This document shows, one piece after another, positions 34,557-43,432 of a stretch of DNA of 64,000 nt (position 1 is the first letter of the stretch; each line of letters starts with the position of its first letter). Location of the stretch: positions 55,644 through 119,643 of the forward strand of contig NZ_JAEQBB010000008.1 in NCBI RefSeq assembly GCF_018616375.1. The letters run 5' to 3'. A program made the translations under genes and the position numbers. This DNA is from Exiguobacterium sp. J17977 (GTDB lineage Bacteria; Bacillota; Bacilli; Exiguobacteriales; Exiguobacteriaceae). The notes under the pieces are model-generated. The model saw only the letters and a list, made by a program, of their open reading frames with translations, had not been told where the DNA came from and did not search any database.

Positions 34557-35729
34557 ATGTTGAAGCATAAAGCGTATAGATTCCGGATATATCCGACAAC
34601 GGAGCAGGAAATCCTGATCGCCAAGACGATCGGTTGTTCACGCTTCGTCTTCAACCACTTCTTGGCGAAGTGGGAAGAAACCTACAAGGCGACAGGAAAA
34701 GGACTGTCCTACGGCTCCTGTTCAAAAGATATACCTGTACTCAAGCAAGAGCTTGATTGGTTGAAGGAAGTCGATAGCACTTCTGTGCAAAATAGCGTCA
34801 AACATCTGGCCGAGGCATATGAACACTTCTTCAAGAAACAGAACGAACGGCCACGGTTCAAGTCGAAGCGGAACCCTGTCCAATCCTACACGGCGAACAT
34901 CCAAGGCAAGTCCCAACTTCCTGAGGTGTCGATTGTCGGCAACAAGCTCAAGCTCCCAAAGTTGAAGTGGGTCCGGTTCGCCAACTCAAGGGTTGTGGAG
35001 GGTCGCATCCTCAGCGCGACAATCCGACGGAACGCGACGGGCAAATACTTTGTCTCTCTCTGCGTCGAGCAGGAGATCGACGAACTGCCAAATACCGGCT
35101 CAACCGTCGGCGTCGACGTCGGACTGAAGCATTTCGCCGTCCTGTCCGACGGCACGGTGTACCAAAACGACCGCTACTTCCATTCGCTCGAGAAGAGACT
35201 GGCGCGCGAGCAGCGCAAGCTCTCTCGTCGTCAGCTCATCGCCCTGAACAAGAACATCAAGCTGTCCGAGGCGAAGAACTACCAGAAGCAGAAACGCAAG
35301 GTCGCCCGTATCCATGAGAAGATTTCCAACAAGCGTACCGACTTCCTGCACAAGGTGTCGACCGAGATCGTCAAAAACCACGACGTCATCGGCATCGAGA
35401 CCTTGCAGGTGAAAGACATGCAGCAGGACCGCAAGTTGAGCAAGTCCATCTCCGATGTCGGTTGGTCGGCGTTCTTCCGTATGCTCGAGTACAAGGCGGA
35501 CTGGTACGGCAAGACCGTCGTGAAGGTCGGGAAAACGTTCGCCTCGAGCCAACTCTGTTCGAGTTGTGGTCACCGACACAAAGACGTGAAGCATCTCAGT
35601 CTGCGTGAGTGGACATGCCCGGGTTGCGGGACCCACCACGACCGCGATGTAAACGCAGGACTGAACTTGAAACGAGAGGCCGAGCACATCCTGGCCTCTT
35701 CAACCGTCGGGACGACGGGGTTAGCCTGA
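34557..35729 (+). CDS. tnpB: TnpB, RNA-guided endonuclease of IS200/IS605 element
   Basis: 390 aa from the ATG at 34557 (GGGGG eight bases upstream). N-terminal HTH/REC-like part ([29 protein letters not shown]), split RuvC nuclease with Asp187 (GVDVGLKHF), Glu281 ([11 protein letters not shown]) and Asp364 (DRDVNAGLN), and a zinc finger with Cys 334, 337, 354 and 357. All catalytic and zinc residues are present, so it looks active. TnpB cuts DNA guided by an RNA from the element's right end. The gene is GC-typical for the window, so not obviously foreign. Confidence 0.95.
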   Translation: MLKHKAYRFRIYPTTEQEILIAKTIGCSRFVFNHFLAKWEETYKATGKGLSYGSCSKDIPVLKQELDWLKEVDSTSVQNSVKHLAEAYEHFFKKQNERPRFKSKRNPVQSYTANIQGKSQLPEVSIVGNKLKLPKLKWVRFANSRVVEGRILSATIRRNATGKYFVSLCVEQEIDELPNTGSTVGVDVGLKHFAVLSDGTVYQNDRYFHSLEKRLAREQRKLSRRQLIALNKNIKLSEAKNYQKQKRKVARIHEKISNKRTDFLHKVSTEIVKNHDVIGIETLQVKDMQQDRKLSKSISDVGWSAFFRMLEYKADWYGKTVVKVGKTFASSQLCSSCGHRHKDVKHLSLREWTCPGCGTHHDRDVNAGLNLKREAEHILASSTVGTTGLA

Positions 35730-35804
35730 TCAGGTTCCGGTCATCAGACCGGATGACCCAGGAATCCTCCACCTCCAAACGAAGCGTAGGTGGAGGTAGT
35801 TCAA
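35650..35804 (+). ncRNA. Probable omega RNA (guide RNA of TnpB)
   Basis: In this family the RNA spans the tnpB 3' end and the right end; its guide is the host DNA just past the border. Here hairpins CCGGTC/GACCGG (35738-35754) and CCTCCACCT/AGGTGGAGG (35766-35796) precede the border at 35804, so the guide would begin with the TM2-gene sequence CGACAGAGGAAATG. The 5' limit is approximate. Confidence 0.55.
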
Positions 35805-35815
35805 CGACAGAGGAA

Positions 35816-36115
35816 ATGCTCCTCGTCAACAGTGAAGTCGAGAAAAAGAAACGCAGTCTCGTCGTCGCGTACTTGCTTTGGTTCTTCCTCGGCGCGTTAG
35901 GCGCACACCGCTTCTATTTCAAGAAAACAGGGACTGGCATCGCCATGCTCTTGATGGTCGTTTTGACGATTGGTTTCGGTGCTATCATCACAGGCATTTG
36001 GGCGCTCGTCGACGCGTTCCTCATGCCAGGCTGGCAACAACGCGAAGTCGAAGCAATCGAGCGCGAAACGATTGAATCGTTGAAGACTCGCTCTGAGCGT
36101 CAAGCTGCTTTTTAA
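35816..36115 (+). CDS. TM2-domain membrane protein (5' end displaced by insertion)
   Basis: 99 aa from the first good ATG after the element. MLLVNSEVEKKKRSLVVAYL, then the TM2 core with AYLLWFFLGALGAHRFYFKK and a second helix (GAIITGIWALVDAFLMPGW). The original gene began at 34415; 18 or so N-terminal residues are lost or replaced. The AGAGG before this ATG is close, so reduced translation is likely. TM2 proteins are small membrane proteins of unknown role. Confidence 0.82.
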   Translation: MLLVNSEVEKKKRSLVVAYLLWFFLGALGAHRFYFKKTGTGIAMLLMVVLTIGFGAIITGIWALVDAFLMPGWQQREVEAIERETIESLKTRSERQAAF

Positions 36116-36120
36116 CGACC

Positions 36121-36152
36121 AAGACGGTCACGCCAATGCGTGACCGTCTTTT
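36121..36152. terminator. Bidirectional terminator
   Basis: Stem AAGACGGTCACGC / GCGTGACCGTCTT, CAAT loop, T-run. Confidence 0.92.
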
Positions 36153-36155
36153 CTA

Positions 36156-36740
36156 TTAGAAGCTATTCTCTTTCAAGTAGAACGCGAAGTTCCGGTGCTT
36201 CCGTTCTTTCGTCGCGTAATGAATCCATAACCACGCGAGCGACTCGAGCTCTCGCGCCAGTTTCAAGTGACGGAGCGTATGGGCGTCGAAGCCGATCTTC
36301 GAGGCGAGGTCTTGGACGGCCCGGACCGACTCTTGCTCATCTCCGGCGATGAACATCATCGACATGTTCGGATTCTCCAAGTTCTCGACGCCGGTCTGAT
36401 TGAACGCCTTGACGATGCGGACGTGCGGCGCCAGTTCCTGCAGATGCTCGGCTCCCGATTTCCCTTCCGGACGCTCAATCGAATCAAACTCTTTGGCAAT
36501 CGGATTCGTCACGTCGATGACAATTTTATCATCCAAGTCCCGAAGCGATTGAATCAAATCGATTGCCGCCGCGAATGGCGTCGTCAATAAAAGAATCTGT
36601 GCGTTTGACGCCACTTCTTGGAGCGACATCGTCCCCTCGCGCTCCGAGCGCGTCCCGTACAACACTTCATAGCCAACGTCCTCGAACTTGCGCCCGAGCG
36701 TCCGTCCGACTTTCCCTGCTCCTAAAATACCAATCTTCAT
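36156..36740 (-). CDS. F420-dependent-reductase-like NAD(P)-binding protein
   Basis: 194 aa. Rossmann motif MKIGILGAGKVGRTLGRKFED and VLYGTRSEREGTMSLQEVA, then LLLTTPFAAAIDLI, IVIDVTNPIAKEF and VKAFNQTGVENL: the pattern of NADPH:F420 oxidoreductase / YdhF-like DNA-binding-free reductases. Most bacterial members without F420 have unknown substrates. Starts with GGGGAG; 16 bp behind the DUF1269 gene. Confidence 0.88.
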   Translation of the reverse strand: MKIGILGAGKVGRTLGRKFEDVGYEVLYGTRSEREGTMSLQEVASNAQILLLTTPFAAAIDLIQSLRDLDDKIVIDVTNPIAKEFDSIERPEGKSGAEHLQELAPHVRIVKAFNQTGVENLENPNMSMMFIAGDEQESVRAVQDLASKIGFDAHTLRHLKLARELESLAWLWIHYATKERKHRNFAFYLKENSF

Positions 36741-36756
36741 ATAGTCCGACTCCCCT

Positions 36757-37230
36757 TCACAGTTCTTCGTCTGTCCGTGTCACCGTGCCACCCAGTTCAG
36801 CCGCGAGTCCATCGAGCACCGAGTGATCGAACTCTTCCCCGATTGCCATCACCCCGGTCTGCCCGGGCTCGATATTGCCGACCGTCCGTTTGAACGTCTC
36901 TTGAATGCTCTGGACGTGTTTCAAATCTTTCGTTCCTCCGATGAGTCCTCCCGTGAGCGTACCGAATAGAATTCCGAACGGTCCGCCGAGAATCCCGACG
37001 GCCATCCCGATCAAAGCACCCTTCGTCGACTTGTTCGTCGGTGTCAGTTGGACGGCGTCTTCGAACGAGAAGGCCCCGTTGTCCTCACGCTTGATGACGA
37101 CGAGTTGTTCGAACCCGACGAGCCCTTCGGCGTGATACTTTTTCAACTTGCTGAACGCTTGATACGAGATGGACTCCTCTGGAAACGTGAATGTGACGAT
37201 ATGGTACGGTTGTTTTTCCTTCTTGGCCAT
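36757..37230 (-). CDS. DUF1269 domain protein
   Basis: 157 aa from the ATG at 37230 (AAAGGAGG). Begins with the strand-helix HIVTFTFPEESISYQAFSKL, then VVIKREDNGAFSFEDAVQLT, a glycine-zipper segment (GALIGMAVGILGGPFGILFG) and a final strand with GTVTRTDEEL: typical DUF1269. Probably membrane-associated through the glycine zipper. Function not known. Confidence 0.88.
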   Translation of the reverse strand: MAKKEKQPYHIVTFTFPEESISYQAFSKLKKYHAEGLVGFEQLVVIKREDNGAFSFEDAVQLTPTNKSTKGALIGMAVGILGGPFGILFGTLTGGLIGGTKDLKHVQSIQETFKRTVGNIEPGQTGVMAIGEEFDHSVLDGLAAELGGTVTRTDEEL

Positions 37231-37299
37231 ATTGGCTCCTCCTTTGACAGGACAAGGTGACACATCAGCTTTCTCTTACCCCTTCCCCGGCTTCAGGCG

Positions 37300-37325
37300 A
37301 AAAAAAACCTAGTCCGAGGACTAGG
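37300..37325 (-). terminator. Terminator of the siderophore ABC operon
   Basis: Stem CCTAGTCC / GGACTAGG with an eight-base U-run (A-run at 37300-37307 on the + strand). Confidence 0.9.
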
Positions 37326-38133
37326 TCGTGGGTGGCCGTTTCTCATTCAACTCGTAATGCGAATACGGGATGCAGAGCGGCGTGCCGTAGAGCGGGTCTT
37401 CTGTCACGACGACTTTCAAACCGAAGACGTCCTGCATGAACGCCTCGTCGACGACATCGTTCGGACTGCCCTGCCGATAGACGTTCCCACCGGCGAGCGC
37501 AATGACATGGTCTGCGTAGCGACAGGCAAGATGCAAGTCGTGGAGCACCATGATGATCGTCTTCCCCTCTAATCGGTTCAACCGATACATCAAGTCGAGG
37601 ATTTCGATTTGATGCGACATGTCGAGGTACGTCGTCGGCTCGTCGAGGAGAATCGTCTCCGACTCTTGGGCCAAGGCGAGCGCGATCCAGACGCGTTGCT
37701 TCTGCCCACCTGATAAGTTGCTGACGAGGGTGTCCCGAAGCGAGACCGTGTCCGTGAAGGCGAGCGCCCTCTCGACGGCCCGTTCGTCATCTTCCGAGTA
37801 GCGCTTGAAGAACGTCTGATACGGATAACGGCCGAAACGAACGAGCTGTTCGACGGTCAATCCGTCCGGCGCGACGTTCACTTGCGGCATGAACGCCATG
37901 AGTCGGGCCGCCTCTTTCGCCCGATATGTCTCAAGCGGCTTATCGCGGAAGGCGACCGTCCCGCATAACGCGTCCCGTTGTCGGGCGAGCGTCGACAAGA
38001 GCGTCGACTTGCCGCATCCGTTCGCACCCAATAGCACGGTGATTTTGCCGTGAGGAATCGAGAACGTTAAGTCGTCGAGCACAATATTCTGTTCATAGCC
38101 GATGGCGACCTTGTGTAAATCAAATGTATTCAT
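37321..38133 (-). CDS. Siderophore ABC transporter ATP-binding protein (FecE/FhuC type)
   Basis: 270 aa. Walker A GANGCGKSTLLSTLAR, signature LSGGQKQRVWIALALAQ, Walker B ILLDEPTTYLDMSHQ, H-loop VLHDLHLACRYADHV: the DLNxA-RY and TYLD-x-x-HQ features are specific for iron-siderophore/haem importers. Last gene of the operon; overlaps the permease by 4 bp. Fur control is inferred from the divergent Fur box. Confidence 0.95.
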   Translation of the reverse strand: MNTFDLHKVAIGYEQNIVLDDLTFSIPHGKITVLLGANGCGKSTLLSTLARQRDALCGTVAFRDKPLETYRAKEAARLMAFMPQVNVAPDGLTVEQLVRFGRYPYQTFFKRYSEDDERAVERALAFTDTVSLRDTLVSNLSGGQKQRVWIALALAQESETILLDEPTTYLDMSHQIEILDLMYRLNRLEGKTIIMVLHDLHLACRYADHVIALAGGNVYRQGSPNDVVDEAFMQDVFGLKVVVTEDPLYGTPLCIPYSHYELNEKRPPTT

Positions 38134-39176
38134 CTCATGCTTCCTTTCATCATCCGGCGAAGTAAATAGAAGAAGTACGGCGCACCGATCACGGCCGTCA
38201 TGACACCGGTTCGCAGTTCATACGGATAAAAGATTGTTCGGGCGAGCACGTCCGCCAAGACGACAATCGTCGCCCCGACGAGTAACGTTGCCCAAATGTA
38301 CGGTAACTTCAAACCTTGGCGGGCGATGTGCGGGGCCATCAGTCCGACGAAGCCAATCGCTCCGACGAAAGCGACCCCGATTCCGGCAAGAAGACACGAT
38401 AAAAGCAAAGTCCCACGCTGTGTCCCGCGGACCGGCACGCCGATGCTCGTCGCGACAGCCTCGCTAATGTGGAGCGGGCGGACGTGACGTTCAATCAAAA
38501 AGGCAGCGAGCAAGAACAGAATCGCGAGCGGCACCATAATTTTCAATTGATTCCATGTCGCCGCATAGACGGTGCCGGTGAGCCATTGTTGGATATCGTT
38601 CTTCCGATACACATTCGATGCGAGCATCATGAACTGGACAATCCCTTGCGAGAAGATGCTGATCCCGATCCCAATCAACGCGAGTCGGACCGGCGGGACG
38701 CCCCGTTTCAATAGATAAAACAAGAATGCACCGACCGTGAGCGCGCCAGCAAATGAGGCAAACGGGATATAGGCGAGCGGGACGGACAGTTGATTCGTCC
38801 GCTCATCGGTGAAGACGGTGAAGAACGTCGCCGTCGCCACCCCGGCCCCGCCGACGATGCCAAAAATCTCCGGCGAGGCGAGTTCGTTCTTGATAGTGAG
38901 CTGCAACAAGTGTCCACTGACTGCGAGACATGCCCCGGCCGTGATGGCCATCAGGACGCGTGGCATCCGAAACTCGAACACGACGAGCTCGGCGAACGCG
39001 TCACCCGAACCGAGGAAGAGCGCCCCGAGCGACCATGGGGTCAAAAACGTGTCGCCGATGGCGAGTCCCAAATAGAAGGCGACGAACAGGCCGGTAAGGA
39101 GCGCGACCGCTAGCACGATCTCCCGCTTCCGGAGCGTGAACGAGAACGGACCTTTTCGAAAACTGTATGATTTCAT
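38130..39176 (-). CDS. Siderophore ABC transporter permease (FecCD family)
   Basis: 348 aa, about nine to ten helices. FecCD pattern: RMPRVLMAITAGACLAVSGH, ELASPEIFGIVGGAGVATA, and IGFVGLMAPHIARQGL with the coupling G-x-x-x-P-H. Pairs with the 39173 product as a heterodimer. Coupled by 4-bp overlaps on both sides. Confidence 0.94.
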   Translation of the reverse strand: MKSYSFRKGPFSFTLRKREIVLAVALLTGLFVAFYLGLAIGDTFLTPWSLGALFLGSGDAFAELVVFEFRMPRVLMAITAGACLAVSGHLLQLTIKNELASPEIFGIVGGAGVATATFFTVFTDERTNQLSVPLAYIPFASFAGALTVGAFLFYLLKRGVPPVRLALIGIGISIFSQGIVQFMMLASNVYRKNDIQQWLTGTVYAATWNQLKIMVPLAILFLLAAFLIERHVRPLHISEAVATSIGVPVRGTQRGTLLLSCLLAGIGVAFVGAIGFVGLMAPHIARQGLKLPYIWATLLVGATIVVLADVLARTIFYPYELRTGVMTAVIGAPYFFYLLRRMMKGSMR

Positions 39177-40153
39177 GATTTAAAGACTCCTTGTCTGGCG
39201 CTGACGAGATAGATGAAGAAGGCGCCCCCGATGACGGCGAGCACGACGCCGACCGTCACTTCCCGCGGGAACAAGACGAGCCGTCCGAAGATGTCGGCTG
39301 ATAGGAGCAACACACTCCCGAGAAGCGCACTCCCCGCGAGTCGGGCGAAGAACGCCGTGCCGAACAGATAGCGTGCGAGATGCGGGGCCAACAAACCGAC
39401 GAAGGCGATTGGTCCTGCGAGCGCGACCCCGAACGCCGACAAGACGACGGCGAGCGTGACGGCGACGAACTTGATGACCCCGACGTTTTGACCGAGCGAC
39501 CGGGCGACCTGATCACCGAGCGACAGCGTCTCAAGCTCTTTACTGATGAGGAGGACACAAAGGCTCGCGACAACCATCCATGGCAATAACGTCGTGACGA
39601 GTTCGAGCGAGCGGCCTGCGACCGATCCCGTCAACCAGAACAACACTTCATCGAGCGCGCCTTCCTCGTACGCAATAATCGACTGCGTGAACGAGCTGAA
39701 CAGCGCCGCAAGTGACGCCCCGGCCAGTGTCATGTACATGACGTTGCCCCCATTCGCGCTGAGGAGATAGACGATGACACCGGCGATAAAGGCTCCAACG
39801 AGCGCGGCCGATGTGAACGAGGCGATGCTACTGAAGCCGAACAGCGTCACGAGAACGATGGCCAGGCTCGCACCCGCATTGACCGCCAAAATGTCCGGTG
39901 ACGCGAGCGGATTGCGGGTCACGAGTTGGAACAGCAACCCGGCGAGTCCGAGCACGCTACCGACGAGAAGCGCGACGACGGTGCGCGGGATACGGTTATC
40001 TTCCAGCGCAATCATCGCTTGTGACGACATATCGCTTCCGAGCGCGAGCACGTCTTGATGGCTGACCGGGATGACCCCGACCCGTAGACTGATATAACTC
40101 AAGATAGGTAACGCGATGATCAAGGCGAATAGTTTGATCCATGGTTTCATCAT
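39173..40153 (-). CDS. Siderophore ABC transporter permease (FecCD family)
   Basis: 326 aa. Same pattern as its partner: RIPRTVVALLVGSVLGLAGL, NPLASPDILAVNAGASLA, and IAFVGLLAPHLARYLFG. First gene of the leftward import operon, divergent from the binding lipoprotein across a 125-bp region with the Fur box. Confidence 0.94.
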   Translation of the reverse strand: MMKPWIKLFALIIALPILSYISLRVGVIPVSHQDVLALGSDMSSQAMIALEDNRIPRTVVALLVGSVLGLAGLLFQLVTRNPLASPDILAVNAGASLAIVLVTLFGFSSIASFTSAALVGAFIAGVIVYLLSANGGNVMYMTLAGASLAALFSSFTQSIIAYEEGALDEVLFWLTGSVAGRSLELVTTLLPWMVVASLCVLLISKELETLSLGDQVARSLGQNVGVIKFVAVTLAVVLSAFGVALAGPIAFVGLLAPHLARYLFGTAFFARLAGSALLGSVLLLSADIFGRLVLFPREVTVGVVLAVIGGAFFIYLVSARQGVFKS

Positions 40154-40208
40154 TCACTCACTTCTTTCCTCTCCTACCATAGCAAAATCTCGCTGTCAGA
40201 AAAAGGGG

Positions 40209-40238
40209 TTGACAGTGAGAATCATTATCATTTATAGT
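40209..40238 (+). promoter_or_regulatory. Fur box within the binding-protein promoter
   Basis: TTGACA (40209-40214), 18-bp spacer, TATAGT (40233-40238); in the spacer, TGAGAATCATTATCA (40216-40230) matches the Bacillus 7-1-7 Fur box TGATAATNATTATCA at all but one position. Iron-loaded Fur would block the promoter and probably also the divergent operon. Confidence 0.92.
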
Positions 40239-40278
40239 CAGGGAGGAAATCTTACAAATCAGAGGAGACTTTATACAT

Positions 40279-41214
40279 ATGAAAAAGTTTGTGTTAGCAC
40301 TACTCACGCTCTGCCTCACGGTCGTCCTCGCTGCTTGCGGCGGGTCGGACGAGACGAGCAACTCGAACGAGTCAGCAGAAACAGAGACGCGGACGGTCGA
40401 GCACGCCATGGGCACGGCTGAAGTACCGGTCGAACCAAAACGTGTCGTCGTCTTGACGAACGAAGGGACCGAAGCGCTCATCGCCCTAGGCGTCAAACAA
40501 GTCGGTGCCGTCAAGTCATGGAACGGTGACCCGTGGTACCCACACATCGAGTCAGAGATGACAGATGTGACTGAAGTCGGTACGGAGAGCGAGGTCAACC
40601 TCGAGGCAATCGCGAAACTTGAGCCGGATCTCATCATCGGGACGAAGCTCCGCCAAGAGAACATCTATGACAAGTTGAACGCCATCGCACCGACGGTCAT
40701 GTCGGAGACGCTCAAAGGCGACTGGCAAGAAAACTTCACACTCTATGCGAACGCCCTCAACCTTGAAGACAAAGGGAACGACGTCTTGGCTGATTACGAG
40801 CAGCACGTCGAAGACACGAAAGCCGAGCTCGGCGACGCCGTGAACAAAGAGCTTTCGGTCGTACGTTTCCTTCCTGGTGCGTCTCGTATCTACTTCACGG
40901 ACAGCTTCTCAGGCGTCATCTTAGGCGATGTCGGCATCAAACGCCCGGCGTCACAAGACCGTACCGAATTCGCTGAAGAAATCACGATGGAACGCATCCC
41001 AGAGATGGACGGCGACCATATCGTCTACTTCACATACGGTGGAGCAGATGGATCGAAGACAGCCGAAGAGTGGCAGTCGAACCAGCTTTGGAAAGACCTC
41101 GCCGCCGTCAAGGCAGGCGAAGTGACCGAAGTGAGCGACGACACGTGGAACACATCAGGCGGCGTCTTGTCAGCCAACGAAGTGCTCGACGAACTCGTCA
41201 CCATCTTGAAATAA
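40279..41214 (+). CDS. Iron-siderophore-binding lipoprotein (FecB/YfmC-like)
   Basis: 311 aa. Lipobox LAAC at 18-21 (KKFVLALLTLCLTVVLAACG), then a class III binding protein: EPKRVVVLTNEGTEALIALG, VKSWNGDPWY, EAIAKLEPDLIIGTKLRQE, and a C-terminal lobe ending VLSANEVLDELVTI. Anchored outside the membrane, it delivers ferric siderophore to the divergent FecCD permeases. Pattern suggests the citrate/hydroxamate group, but the ligand is not certain. GAGGAG site. Confidence 0.93.
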   Translation: MKKFVLALLTLCLTVVLAACGGSDETSNSNESAETETRTVEHAMGTAEVPVEPKRVVVLTNEGTEALIALGVKQVGAVKSWNGDPWYPHIESEMTDVTEVGTESEVNLEAIAKLEPDLIIGTKLRQENIYDKLNAIAPTVMSETLKGDWQENFTLYANALNLEDKGNDVLADYEQHVEDTKAELGDAVNKELSVVRFLPGASRIYFTDSFSGVILGDVGIKRPASQDRTEFAEEITMERIPEMDGDHIVYFTYGGADGSKTAEEWQSNQLWKDLAAVKAGEVTEVSDDTWNTSGGVLSANEVLDELVTILK

Positions 41215-41217
41215 GCG

Positions 41218-41243
41218 AAAGCGCGCCAAATCGGCGCGCTTTT
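41218..41243 (+). terminator. Terminator after the binding lipoprotein
   Basis: Stem AAAGCGCGCC / GGCGCGCTTT, T-run. Confidence 0.92.
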
Positions 41244-41298
41244 TATTGTCGTCATATGGTAAAATTTTCATATCATAGTTGAGATAGGAGCCACGCTC

Positions 41299-41481
41299 AT
41301 GCAACGTCCGCTTCGAAAATCTGCCACGAACCGCTCACTCTCCGGTGTCTGTGGAGGCATCGCCGAGTACTTCGACCTGTCCCCGCTCGGTGTACGTCTA
41401 CTCTTTTTAATCGTACCGGGGAACGTCCTCATCTACATGATTCTCGCCAACTCGATGAAGGACGCTCCACGCTATCTATAA
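41299..41481 (+). CDS. PspC-domain protein
   Basis: 60 aa. Full PspC domain: RPLRKSATNRSLSGVCGGIA, EYFDLSPLGVRLLFLI, one membrane helix. Short stand-alone PspC proteins are envelope-stress-related membrane proteins. Own AGGAG site and terminator; monocistronic. Confidence 0.93.
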   Translation: MQRPLRKSATNRSLSGVCGGIAEYFDLSPLGVRLLFLIVPGNVLIYMILANSMKDAPRYL

Positions 41482-41515
41482 AAAAACTCGGAAGCCGCGG
41501 CTCCCGAGTTTTTTT
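41480..41515. terminator. Bidirectional terminator
   Basis: Stem AAAAACTCGG-AGCC / GGCT-CCGAGTTTTT with A- and T-runs. Confidence 0.92.
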
Positions 41516-42860
41516 ATGCGTTGACTTTATCTTTCATCGCCGCGAGCGCCCCACTGTTGATGAAGTGCCATGGCTTGTTGTAGTGCGGTTGGAAGAAGAA
41601 GTCGACATAGGCGAGTTCTTCGACCGTCATCTCGTTTTGGATGGCGAGCGACAACGTGTTGACCGCTTGCGTCATGTCCGCTTTTGAGAGGACTTGTCCA
41701 CCGACGACGCGATGCGTGCCGACTTCATAGACGAGTTTGAACTGAACCGGTTCAGCAGTCGGCATGAACTCCGGACGGTACGCATCCTCGATCACGACGC
41801 TCTCGACGTCAAGACCGAACATTCCGGCCGCTTCTTCCGTGAGACCTGACGAGGCGATGTTCCAATCGTAGAGGCGAAGACCTGACGTTCCTTGCGTCCC
41901 TTGATAACGGACACGCGGTGCAATCAAGTTCTCAGCGACGAGCGTTCCCATGCGGACGGCGTTCGTCGCGAGCGGGATATAGGCATGTGTGCGCGCCGGG
42001 TTGTAATAGACGGCACAGCTGTCACCAGCCGCGAAGACGTCCGGGTTGCTCGTGCGCATATATTCGTCGACGATGATGGCGCAGTTTCCGAGCATGTCGA
42101 CTTGGCCTTGAAGAAGTCCCGTGTTTGGGCGGAAACCGACACAGAGAATGACGAGGTCGGCCTCGAACTCACCTTTATCGGTCACGACGTGCGTGACGTT
42201 CCCATCTGTACCACGGAACGCTTCGACCGTCTGGCCGAGCTCGAGGTCGATCCCTCGTGACGTCATGTCCGCTTCGAGTTGATCCGTGAACGATTTGTCG
42301 AGGTACTTGTTCAAGATGCGGTCGGCGCTATCGATGAACGTGACGTGTTTGCCGTACACTTCGAACGCTTCGACGAGCTCGACGCCGATGTAACCGGCAC
42401 CGATGACGGCGATGTTCGTCGCATCTTTCGCACGCTCGATAATGCGCTGGGCGTGGCCATAGTTTTTGCAGAGCTCAATCCCAGTCATCTCGATGCCCGG
42501 AAGCGTCGGGACAATCGGCCATGAACCAGTCGTGACAATCAAACGGTCGAACGTGTCATACACGTCTTCCCCTGTCTCGAGGTTTTTCGCATGGACCGTC
42601 TTCGCTTCCGTATCGATGTTCAACACGTCATGCTTCATGCGCATCGTTGCACCGAGTTCTTCGAGCTCGGTCGGTGACGAGTAGAACAATTCTTCTGCGC
42701 GTTTGACGACACCGCCGACGTGAAGGGCAATCCCACACGAGAGGAAGCTGACGTTGTCATTGCGCTCATAGACCGTGATATCGAGATTGTCGTGCTTGGC
42801 GAGTAATCCTTTGACAGCTGCTGTCCCTGCGTGTGTACATCCGATGACTGCGATTTTCAT
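41514..42860 (-). CDS. nox: NADH oxidase, H2O-forming type (Nox/CoA-disulfide-reductase family)
   Basis: 448 aa from the ATG at 42860. FAD motif MKIAVIGCTHAGTAAV, redox-active Cys42 in NVSFLSCGIALHVGG (a single Cys, as in Nox), NAD motif NIAVIGAGYIGVELVEAF at about 150-167, and FAD motif DVFAAGDSCAVYYN. Reoxidises NADH with O2, giving water via a Cys-sulfenate. A Rex operator lies 39-56 bp upstream and rex itself is 6 kb away, so expression should rise with the NADH/NAD ratio. A CoA-disulfide reductase activity is the alternative. Confidence 0.9.
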   Translation of the reverse strand: MKIAVIGCTHAGTAAVKGLLAKHDNLDITVYERNDNVSFLSCGIALHVGGVVKRAEELFYSSPTELEELGATMRMKHDVLNIDTEAKTVHAKNLETGEDVYDTFDRLIVTTGSWPIVPTLPGIEMTGIELCKNYGHAQRIIERAKDATNIAVIGAGYIGVELVEAFEVYGKHVTFIDSADRILNKYLDKSFTDQLEADMTSRGIDLELGQTVEAFRGTDGNVTHVVTDKGEFEADLVILCVGFRPNTGLLQGQVDMLGNCAIIVDEYMRTSNPDVFAAGDSCAVYYNPARTHAYIPLATNAVRMGTLVAENLIAPRVRYQGTQGTSGLRLYDWNIASSGLTEEAAGMFGLDVESVVIEDAYRPEFMPTAEPVQFKLVYEVGTHRVVGGQVLSKADMTQAVNTLSLAIQNEMTVEELAYVDFFFQPHYNKPWHFINSGALAAMKDKVNA

Positions 42861-42898
42861 ATGGTTGTCTCTCCTTTGAGTGTTAGGCAAGTTAGTGT

Positions 42899-42916
42899 TT
42901 GTGATAAATATCACAT
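42899..42916. promoter_or_regulatory. Rex operator upstream of nox
   Basis: TTGTGATAAATATCACAT, one mismatch to TTGTGA-N6-TCACAA, just downstream of the -10 of the nox promoter; blocks transcription when NADH is low. Confidence 0.85.
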
Positions 42917-42931
42917 TTACTTTCTGAACTT

Positions 42932-42961
42932 AGTGTACTATTTCACAAGAAGGTTTGACAA
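42932..42961 (-). promoter_or_regulatory. nox promoter
   Basis: Read leftward: TTGTCA (42961-42956), 18-bp spacer, TACACT (42937-42932). Confidence 0.7.
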
Positions 42962-43020
42962 TCCATTTGCTCACTTTTTCACGTAATTTTGTCTAAAGTT
43001 TGAACGGCTCGTGTGACGAC

Positions 43021-43050
43021 AAAAAAACCGCTCCATAACGGAAGCGGTTG
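43021..43050 (-). terminator. Terminator of the 43.1-kb membrane gene
   Basis: Stem AACCGCTTCCG / TGGAGCGGTT with a U-run read leftward. Confidence 0.85.
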
Positions 43051-43052
43051 GT

Positions 43053-43346
43053 TCATGAATGTGTCGTGCGTCTTGCTTTAAACCAATGGTAAGTGACGAC
43101 ACTGATATAGGTAAGGAGACCAATCACGTACAGACTAAAGCCAATCAAACTCCACCCCATCCCGTCCCAACCGCGGACGAAGACGAGGCCGATGAGGAAC
43201 ACCACGTACCCCATCACGACCAGCGTCAACGAAAAGACGAGTCTTCGCCTGAACCGCGATTTTAAAAAGTTCAGTCCGGCAATCAGTAACATCGTCGTCA
43301 TCGCACCGACGATAATGAGCGCGTCCCCGTAGTACTCCCAAGCCAT
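43053..43346 (-). CDS. Small three-helix membrane protein (YesK-like)
   Basis: 97 aa, three helices (ALIIVGAMTTMLLIAGLNFL; LVFSLTLVVMGYVVFLIGLV; GFSLYVIGLLTYISVV), basic linker KSRFRRR after the first. Size and layout resemble B. subtilis YesK, but the identification is weak. AAGGAGG site; monocistronic. Confidence 0.75.
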   Translation of the reverse strand: MAWEYYGDALIIVGAMTTMLLIAGLNFLKSRFRRRLVFSLTLVVMGYVVFLIGLVFVRGWDGMGWSLIGFSLYVIGLLTYISVVTYHWFKARRTTHS

Positions 43347-43432
43347 CGCTTCTCCTCCTTTATCCGATATGATGCTGAATATCCTTGTCAGTTCTAGTTT
43401 AGCACGTCACTTGTCGCAAAAATAAAAAACGC

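Larger units (their letters stand above)
34458..35804 (+). mobile_element. IS200/IS605-family (IS1341-like) tnpB-only element
   Basis: About 1.35 kb with a tnpB gene, no tnpA. Left end has a hairpin plus T-run (34497-34525) that would stop outside transcription; right end has stem CCTCCACCT / AGGTGGAGG (35766-35774 with 35788-35796) and finishes in TTCAA, like IS605-group right ends. No target duplication, as expected for this family. Borders are set by restoring the reading frame of the interrupted TM2 gene and are uncertain by one or two bases because AC is present at both junctions. Confidence 0.82.

Noticed and set aside
35100..35687. Reverse ORF over tnpB
   Set aside because: Antisense to tnpB with intact RuvC residues.
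34458..35804. tnpA transposase partner
   Set aside because: No small Y1 transposase ORF is present in or beside the element, so it cannot move by itself.
41514..42860. Pyridine nucleotide-disulfide reductase with a two-Cys site
   Set aside because: Only one redox Cys is seen at position 42, which indicates the NADH oxidase/CoA-disulfide reductase group.
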